Positions 1 to 3,641 of a DNA stretch of 7,037 nucleotides are shown here, one piece after another. The DNA comes from an uncultured Flavobacterium sp. (lineage in GTDB: Bacteria > Bacteroidota > Bacteroidia > Flavobacteriales > Flavobacteriaceae): contig NZ_CAMLIX010000244.1 of the NCBI RefSeq assembly GCF_946479975.1, positions 1-7,037 of the forward strand. The letters run 5' to 3'. Position 1 is the first letter of the stretch; each line of letters opens with the position of its first letter. The translations under genes and the position numbers were made by a program. The notes beneath the pieces are model-generated. The model was not told where the DNA came from, searched no databases, and was given only the letters and a program-made list of their open reading frames with translations.

Positions 1-416
1 TCTTCTCTTTGCTCAGCTACATACCACATCATAAAATCTTCTGTAGCATAATCATTTTCAGCTCTACATTTTGCGATTACTCTATTAATTGCTTGAGTAA
101 CTGCAATTTCGTTTTGCAAAGCGATTTCAAATACTTCTCTTAAAGAAGCAAATTCTTGTTGTACTTCAGGAACCGATGGCGTAACTGCAATCCCTCCCAT
201 GTCTGTAATGAATTTGAAAATTTTCAGAAAGTGCTCTCTTTCTTCTTCGGCTTGCTTATATAAATACCCTGCTGTATTTTCATAACCATTTCTATCCAAC
301 CATGCTGCCATAGCTAAATATTTGTTAGAAGCATCGCTTTCTAATTTTGCTTGTAAATTCAATATATTTTCTACGCCTTCAGTTAACGACGTGCTCGTTC
401 TTAGTAAATCTTTCAT
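1..416 (-). CDS. ftnA: Non-heme ferritin (FtnA-like), 3' end cut by window edge
   Basis: Iron-storage protein: ferritins form a 24-subunit cytoplasmic shell that oxidises Fe(II) and stores it as a ferric mineral. The 138 visible residues begin MKDLLRTSTSLTEGVEN. The ferroxidase ligands of bacterial non-heme ferritins can be lined up by eye: Glu26 in helix A (KLESD), Glu59 and His62 in helix B (EEEREHF), Glu103 in helix C (QNEIAVTQ) and Gln136 at the start of helix D (WYVAEQRE). The last of these closely resembles the FWYVxEQ region of E. coli FtnA. No haem-ligand Met is seen at the bacterioferritin position, so a plain ferritin is preferred. The family is usually about 165-180 residues, so roughly 30-40 residues lie beyond position 1. 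The start is the ATG at 416-414; there is no Shine-Dalgarno site and no clear TAnnTTTG box (the closest is TAATTTTA on the minus strand near 440). A 13-bp motif shared with the next gene lies about 50 nt upstream. Confidence 0.93.
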   Translation of the reverse strand, partial: MKDLLRTSTSLTEGVENILNLQAKLESDASNKYLAMAAWLDRNGYENTAGYLYKQAEEEREHFLKIFKFITDMGGIAVTPSVPEVQQEFASLREVFEIALQNEIAVTQAINRVIAKCRAENDYATEDFMMWYVAEQRE

Positions 417-467
417 AACCTTAAATTTTTATATCTGTAAAATTACAAAAACTTAAACAAGCAGCGC

Positions 468-480
468 TAATTGCCTGAAA
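468..480. repeat. Left arm of 13-bp inverted repeat flanking the 118-aa gene
   Basis: TAATTGCCTGAAA here is the exact reverse complement of positions 897-909. This copy lies about 52-64 nt upstream of the ferritin start, where an operator could sit. The two copies are too far apart, and on opposite sides of a promoter, to form a transcript hairpin. A chance match of this length somewhere in 7 kb of AT-rich DNA is quite possible. Confidence 0.4.
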
Positions 481-505
481 ATTTGGATTTAATCTAAGTA
501 AGAAT

Positions 506-862
506 CTAAATAAGCTGTACGTTTACTATATTATACAGCATAGAATGTAGATTGAGAGTAAATTTTGTTCCATTTAATAGTTCTCTTAACTGCACTATTT
601 CGCAGATAGTAAGATTTCTGGAAAAATTTCTTTTGGTAGTTTCAATTAATTGCGCATCTGACTGATCAGATAAGTCATAAAGCATATTTAGAATATCAAC
701 GTTATTTACCTTTCGTTGAAAAATCAAAAAATCGTGAATCTTATAACTTGAAACGGTATCAACAAAATTGATGATTATACTATTGGTCACATCACATTGA
801 TAACTGTATCCTTTTTCGGTTTCAAACAATACTTTGTTGGTCAAATCACTAATTAATGCCAT
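506..862 (-). CDS. Uncharacterised 118-residue protein upstream of ferritin
   Basis: I do not recognise this family. The protein starts MALISDLTNKVLFETEKGY and ends in VNVQLI. It looks soluble, with no signal peptide, no hydrophobic membrane segment and no metal-binding cysteine cluster. The middle (IHDFLIFQRKVNNVDILNMLYDL) and the C-terminal third (ICEIVQLRELLNG) look mainly helical. The frame can be extended upstream to a TTG at 886, but that TTG is the last three bases of a perfect -7 promoter box (TATTTTTG, 884-891). Transcription would therefore start downstream of it, and the ATG at 862-860 is the better start, with a leader of roughly 10-20 nt. Codon use is AT-rich like the neighbouring genes, with no sign of recent transfer. 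It reads in the same direction as ferritin, with 89 nt between its stop and the ferritin start. Co-transcription is possible, since no terminator is visible between them, but unproven. Confidence 0.7.
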   Translation of the reverse strand: MALISDLTNKVLFETEKGYSYQCDVTNSIIINFVDTVSSYKIHDFLIFQRKVNNVDILNMLYDLSDQSDAQLIETTKRNFSRNLTICEIVQLRELLNGTKFTLNLHSMLYNIVNVQLI

Positions 863-883
863 TCTTATAAAATTATAACGGTG

Positions 884-891
884 CAAAAATA
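884..891 (-). promoter_or_regulatory. -7 promoter box (TATTTTTG) of the 118-aa gene
   Basis: Minus-strand TATTTTTG matches the Bacteroidota sigma-ABfr -7 consensus TAnnTTTG exactly and ends 21 nt before the ATG at 862. No convincing TTG or TTTG -33 element is seen at 19-21 nt spacing, so this is a half-supported promoter. Confidence 0.5.
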
Positions 892-896
892 TAGAA

Positions 897-909
897 TTTC
901 AGGCAATTA
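897..909. repeat. Right arm of 13-bp inverted repeat, next to the -7 box
   Basis: This is the reverse complement of 468-480. It lies 5 bp upstream of the -7 box of the 118-aa gene, in the expected -33/-7 spacer, where a bound protein would block or assist RNA polymerase. Its use as an operator is inference only. Confidence 0.4.
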
Positions 910-970
910 AACACATAATTAAGACTAATTTAAAATAACAAATTCACTTTATCTTTTTAAATTTAAGCTG

Positions 971-1025
971 AGACTATAAAATACTGCAAAATTTTCTGGG
1001 TAATTCTCGAAACTAAGACTATAAA
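971..1025. repeat. Pair of 10-bp direct repeats (AGACTATAAA) in intergenic DNA
   Basis: AGACTATAAA occurs at 971-980 and again at 1016-1025, 45 bp apart start to start, in the 863-1133 gap between the divergent 118-aa gene and the hydrolase. The copies could be binding sites or chance AT-rich repetition. Apart from the two -7 boxes and the 13-bp motif, I see nothing else in this gap. Confidence 0.25.
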
Positions 1026-1107
1026 TTTCAAGGATTTTAAGGCGGAAAACGGCATAAACTTGCTCTTTAAATTTGACCTTATATTTTAAATGGCTGATAA
1101 AATAGCG

Positions 1108-1115
1108 TACTTTTG
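1108..1115 (+). promoter_or_regulatory. -7 promoter box (TACTTTTG) of the hydrolase gene
   Basis: TACTTTTG is an exact match to TAnnTTTG. The -33 region expected near 1085-1088 reads only TTTAAA, so that half is weak. The box contains the TTG at 1113 that opens the longest reading frame, which argues against translation starting there. Confidence 0.55.
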
Positions 1116-1133
1116 ATATATAAAATTTCTATT

Positions 1134-1910
1134 TTGAATCATATACTTTACAAAAACACTAAAATATCTTTTTCTGATAAAGGAAAAGGAACTGCAATAG
1201 TTTTACTTCACGGCTTTTTGGAAAACAAAAAAATGTGGACAGAATACGCCGATTTTTTTTCAGAAAAATATCGAATCATTACTATAGATTTACTGGGTCA
1301 TGGCGAGTCGGACTCTCTAGGATATGTTCACGAAATGGAGGATAATGCTCATGTCGTAAATGAAGTTTTGGAACATTTAAAAGTTGAAAAAGCCATAATC
1401 GTCGGACATTCAATGGGTGGTTATGTTGGTTTGGCTTTCGCCGAATTATATCCGCAGAAAATCCTGAAATTAGTTTTGCAAAATTCAACTTCTAAAGAAG
1501 ACAGCGCCGAGAAAAAATTAAACAGAACTCGTGCCATCAAAGCTGTCAAACAAAATTATGTAACATTTGTCAGTCTGGCGATTGCTAATTTATTCAGCGA
1601 AAATAATCGAGAAAGATTAACTGAAGAAATTGAAAAAGTAAAAACAGAAGCATTAAAAACCCCTCTGCAAGGAATTGTTGCCTCTCTTGAAGGAATGAAG
1701 ATAAGGAAAGACAGAGAATGGCTTTTAAAAGAAAACCGTTTTCCTGTTTTATTGATTTTAGGCAAAAAAGATCCGGTTTTAAACTACGAAGAAAATATTT
1801 CTCAAATCGAAAATACAACAGCAGAATTGGTTTCTTTTGAAGACGGACATATGAGCCACATTGAAAACAAAGAAGCTTTAAAAACTATTTTATTACATTT
1901 CTTCGAATAA
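1134..1910 (+). CDS. Alpha/beta-fold hydrolase
   Basis: Serine hydrolase of the alpha/beta fold, 258 residues from the chosen start and of normal single-domain length. Numbered from that start, the catalytic triad is visible: nucleophile Ser93 in GHSMGG, Asp213 in LGKKDPV and His239 in EDGHMSHIE. The oxyanion-hole loop is LLHGF (residues 24-28), followed by the typical DLLGHGESD at 52-60. A helical cap lies at about 125-190. There is no signal peptide, so it is cytoplasmic. The substrate cannot be told; relatives include esterases, enol-lactonases and the menaquinone enzyme MenH, but nothing here picks one. The frame has no ATG near its beginning. The most upstream TTG (1113) lies in the -7 box, so TTG at 1134 (M-NHILYKNTKISF) is chosen; TTG at 1113 would add 7 residues. 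The gene is monocistronic and ends at a strong terminator shared with the converging operon. Confidence 0.9.
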   Translation: MNHILYKNTKISFSDKGKGTAIVLLHGFLENKKMWTEYADFFSEKYRIITIDLLGHGESDSLGYVHEMEDNAHVVNEVLEHLKVEKAIIVGHSMGGYVGLAFAELYPQKILKLVLQNSTSKEDSAEKKLNRTRAIKAVKQNYVTFVSLAIANLFSENNRERLTEEIEKVKTEALKTPLQGIVASLEGMKIRKDREWLLKENRFPVLLILGKKDPVLNYEENISQIENTTAELVSFEDGHMSHIENKEALKTILLHFFE

Positions 1911-1931
1911 AATTATCACACAAATAAATCA

Positions 1932-1970
1932 AAAAAGGCCATTTCATACCGAAGTAGAAATAGCCTTTTT
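1932..1970. terminator. Bidirectional terminator between converging genes
   Basis: Arms 1932-1945 and 1957-1970 pair as AAAAAGGC/GCCTTTTT and ATTTC/GAAAT, with one C-A mismatch and an 11-nt loop. The A-run on one side and T-run on the other give a U-tract in both directions. It lies 22 nt past the hydrolase stop and 25 nt past the stop of the opposing gene, so it can end both transcripts. Confidence 0.85.
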
Positions 1971-1994
1971 CTCATTTTTGGGGGCAAAATGTTT

Positions 1995-2369
1995 TTATAA
2001 CTTTGATGTAATGTCTTTTTTGTATTTAGATAAAGTAGCTCTTGTTAAACCAAGATTTGCTTTTGTAGAATCAACAGCCAAATAGATAAAATATCTTCCG
2101 TCTTCAGAGACATCGATTATATGAATTTGATCTGTTAATGTAATTAAAATATCATTAATTTTCTGATTTAATCCTAATGCTCTAAGTGCATTCAATTTGG
2201 CTTTAACTACTTCTAGGTTATAAGCAGAAGCCAATTCTGGATCAAAATCAGGTTTTACTGTTAGTGAGCAATAAGACATTCCTGTTTCTACTTCAGTAAC
2301 TGAAACAGCGATAAATCCGTTAACATTCTCTTTTAAATCGTTTTGGAAATTTTGTAAAAAATCTGACAT
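1995..2369 (-). CDS. Roadblock/LC7-like protein, second gene of tandem pair
   Basis: A 124-residue protein with no signal peptide or membrane segment, so cytoplasmic. Its layout resembles Roadblock/LC7 (MglB-type) domains. It has a first beta-hairpin with an ETGM turn (FIAVSVTEVETGMSYCSL, about 19-36), a long helix (ELASAYNLEVVKAKLNALRAL, about 45-65), then paired strands (DILITLTDQIHIIDV, GRYFIYLAVD) and a closing helix beginning ANLGLTRATL (about 105-114). Roadblock proteins dimerise and often act as regulators (GAPs or scaffolds) of small Ras-like GTPases such as MglA. The assignment rests on this pattern alone. It starts at ATG 2369-2367, 23 nt after the stop of the upstream Roadblock-like gene, with no separate promoter, so the two are probably one operon and their products may form a heterodimer. 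Confidence 0.72.
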   Translation of the reverse strand: MSDFLQNFQNDLKENVNGFIAVSVTEVETGMSYCSLTVKPDFDPELASAYNLEVVKAKLNALRALGLNQKINDILITLTDQIHIIDVSEDGRYFIYLAVDSTKANLGLTRATLSKYKKDITSKL

Positions 2370-2392
2370 GTTTATTAAATGTTGGTTTTAAA

Positions 2393-2713
2393 TTAATTAC
2401 TAAAAACAGAGTCCATCTTGCGAAGCAACAACCCCATTTTACTTAAATCTTTAGAAAGCAATGCAATACAGTTATCATCTTCGTCTTTGGTCGCCACAAC
2501 AATTCCGTCGTTGTTTTTGATCATAACTTGTTTCAGATCACCGTTATTTACATCTTCCGACATTTCTAGACACATCTTTAAGATCATTCCGATCATCGCT
2601 GCAACATTTCCGTCGTATTCTAAATTAACAGACTCGTTTAAGATTCCATCAATATTAAAACTCAAGCCAGATTCTGCTCCAGTCTCTTCTACTAGTGTTT
2701 GTAAATCAATCAT
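2393..2713 (-). CDS. Roadblock/LC7-like protein, first gene of tandem pair
   Basis: A 106-residue cytoplasmic protein with the shape of a single Roadblock/LC7 domain. It has an N-terminal helix (IDLQTLVEETGAES), a DGILNES strand-turn (about 22-28) like the DGLxxAS of MglB proteins, a long central helix (NVAAMIGMILKMCLEMSEDV, about 36-55), the strands LKQVMIKNNDGIVVATK (about 60-76) and CIALLSK, and a C-terminal helix (KMGLLLRKMDSV). Family members dimerise and typically modulate a Ras-like GTPase. No GTPase, kinase or other partner is encoded in this window. It starts at ATG 2713-2711, with a perfect -7 box 31 nt upstream, so it heads the operon. Its downstream neighbour appears to be a divergent member of the same superfamily. 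Confidence 0.75.
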   Translation of the reverse strand: MIDLQTLVEETGAESGLSFNIDGILNESVNLEYDGNVAAMIGMILKMCLEMSEDVNNGDLKQVMIKNNDGIVVATKDEDDNCIALLSKDLSKMGLLLRKMDSVFSN

Positions 2714-2743
2714 ATTCTTTTATTTGTCATGTTTTTGGAGCAC

Positions 2744-2751
2744 CAAAGGTA
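2744..2751 (-). promoter_or_regulatory. -7 promoter box (TACCTTTG) of the Roadblock operon
   Basis: Minus-strand TACCTTTG matches TAnnTTTG exactly and lies 31-38 nt upstream of the ATG at 2713, leaving a leader of about 20-25 nt. The expected -33 region holds TTATGGG rather than a clean TTTG. Confidence 0.6.
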
Positions 2752-2953
2752 TTTTAATAATGGTAATTGTCCCATAAACACTTGTTAAAAAAAGGAACAA
2801 TATAACCCGCTGAATCACTTTTGTTTATCACATAAATAATCCCATTTTTTAACCTAAAATATTTAATAAAAATTAACAGAAAAAACATAATACATTAAAA
2901 TCGTAACATTTCGCCTCATAAAATTCAATTCTAAAATTAACATTTACAGATTG

Positions 2954-2986
2954 TTTGCATTTGCAGAAAGTTTTTCTATAGCTTTG
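2954..2986 (+). promoter_or_regulatory. Complete -33/-7 promoter of the 47-aa gene
   Basis: TTTG at 2954-2957 and TAGCTTTG at 2979-2986 are separated by 21 nt, a good match in sequence and spacing to the Bacteroidota housekeeping promoter. The start codon follows 17 nt after the -7 box, so the leader is short. Confidence 0.7.
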
Positions 2987-3002
2987 CAAAAAATTTATTC
3001 AA

Positions 3003-3146
3003 ATGAAAACTGTTGACGAATTACGCTTTGACCTAAATGTTAAACTGGAGAAGTTTAGAAGATTTCGTATTGAAAATGGACCTATCAATAATACGAATTC
3101 TGAAGAAAAATCTAAAAAGGGTTTCTTCAAAAAAATATTCAGCTAA
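3003..3146 (+). CDS. Small uncharacterised basic protein, 47 residues
   Basis: The reading frame runs from ATG 3003-3005 to TAA 3144-3146 and encodes 47 residues. The N-terminal half (MKTVDELRFDLNVKLEKFRR) looks like an amphipathic charged helix. A polar linker (NGPINNTNSEEKS) follows, and the tail KKGFFKKIFS alternates lysines with bulky hydrophobics, as peripheral membrane or nucleic-acid contacts do. There is no cysteine, no signal peptide and no true transmembrane segment. The case for a real gene is strong for its size: a full promoter 17 nt upstream, an ATG start and a perfect-stem terminator 13 nt after the stop. It is divergent from the Roadblock operon, with 289 nt between the two starts. 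Apart from the two promoters that gap shows nothing but AT-rich sequence. The function is unknown. Confidence 0.72.
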   Translation: MKTVDELRFDLNVKLEKFRRFRIENGPINNTNSEEKSKKGFFKKIFS

Positions 3147-3158
3147 AAGCTCTTAAAA

Positions 3159-3198
3159 AGCCGAACATAACAGATACAAAATTCTGAAATGTTCGGCT
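3159..3198 (+). terminator. Intrinsic terminator of the 47-aa gene
   Basis: A perfect 10-bp stem, AGCCGAACAT (3159-3168) with ATGTTCGGCT (3189-3198), encloses a 20-nt loop that can itself pair CAGA (3171-3174) with TCTG (3183-3186). AAATTTTTG follows. It starts 13 nt after the stop codon. Confidence 0.8.
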
Positions 3199-3641
3199 AA
3201 ATTTTTGATTATCTGCTACTTAAATTAAAAACTTAATCTCCAATTTATCGAAACGTTTCAAATTTATTTATACTTGTGACGAGACTTCGCATTTCGTTTT
3301 TTCTTACAAACTAACTTTAATTACGAATTAGATTATTTTAATCTTTCTGGAAATAATTTATTCTAATATCGATTTACTGCACTAAATTCCAAAACAGTAA
3401 AGAATACTTTCTGTCCGAAAATATCGCCATTTTCCACATCTTTTTTTTCTGATTTTTTATTGAAAAGATATTTCGCAGTACTAGATCTCGAAAACAGAAT
3501 TGCTTTTTGTTTATCGACAACGAAATAAATTGTCCTAATTATGGACAAAATAGTCAGAATACATTCATACAGATATTAATCACTCTTTTCCCAAATAAAA
3601 AATCTCAAGAATTATTAGTTGAAATTCTATTACTTTTTTTT
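3199..3641. other. Gene-poor interval between the 47-aa gene and the nuclease
   Basis: I find no convincing gene here. The interval holds a 10-bp perfect palindrome GAAACGTTTC (3250-3259) and a small hairpin with a T-run (3279-3297, then TTTTTTCTT). It also holds a minus-strand open frame of about 60 codons (3548 down to 3363) that has TTG as its only plausible start and no promoter. That frame (RTIYFVVDKQKAILFSRSS through KVFFTVLEFSAVNRY) could be a decayed gene remnant, but its family is not recognised. Confidence 0.5.
3608..3628 (-). terminator. Possible weak terminator after the nuclease gene
   Basis: On the minus strand AGAATT (3628-3623) pairs with AATTCT (3613-3608) across a 9-nt loop, followed 4 nt later by six T. 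It begins 14 nt past the nuclease stop. The stem is short and AT-rich, so the call is tentative. Confidence 0.3.

Noticed and set aside
468..909. Inverted repeats as ends of a small mobile element carrying the 118-aa gene
   Set aside because: There is no transposase, no evident target-site duplication outside the repeats, and base composition matches the surroundings. A shared regulatory motif or chance is more likely.
1556..1818. Two overlapping minus-strand open frames inside the hydrolase
   Set aside because: They are shadows of the conserved hydrolase frame and lack any recognisable domain.
2418..2777. 119-codon plus-strand open frame
   Set aside because: It lies almost entirely antisense to the Roadblock-like gene 2393-2713 and has no promoter. 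The Roadblock frame has a -7 box and a domain match.
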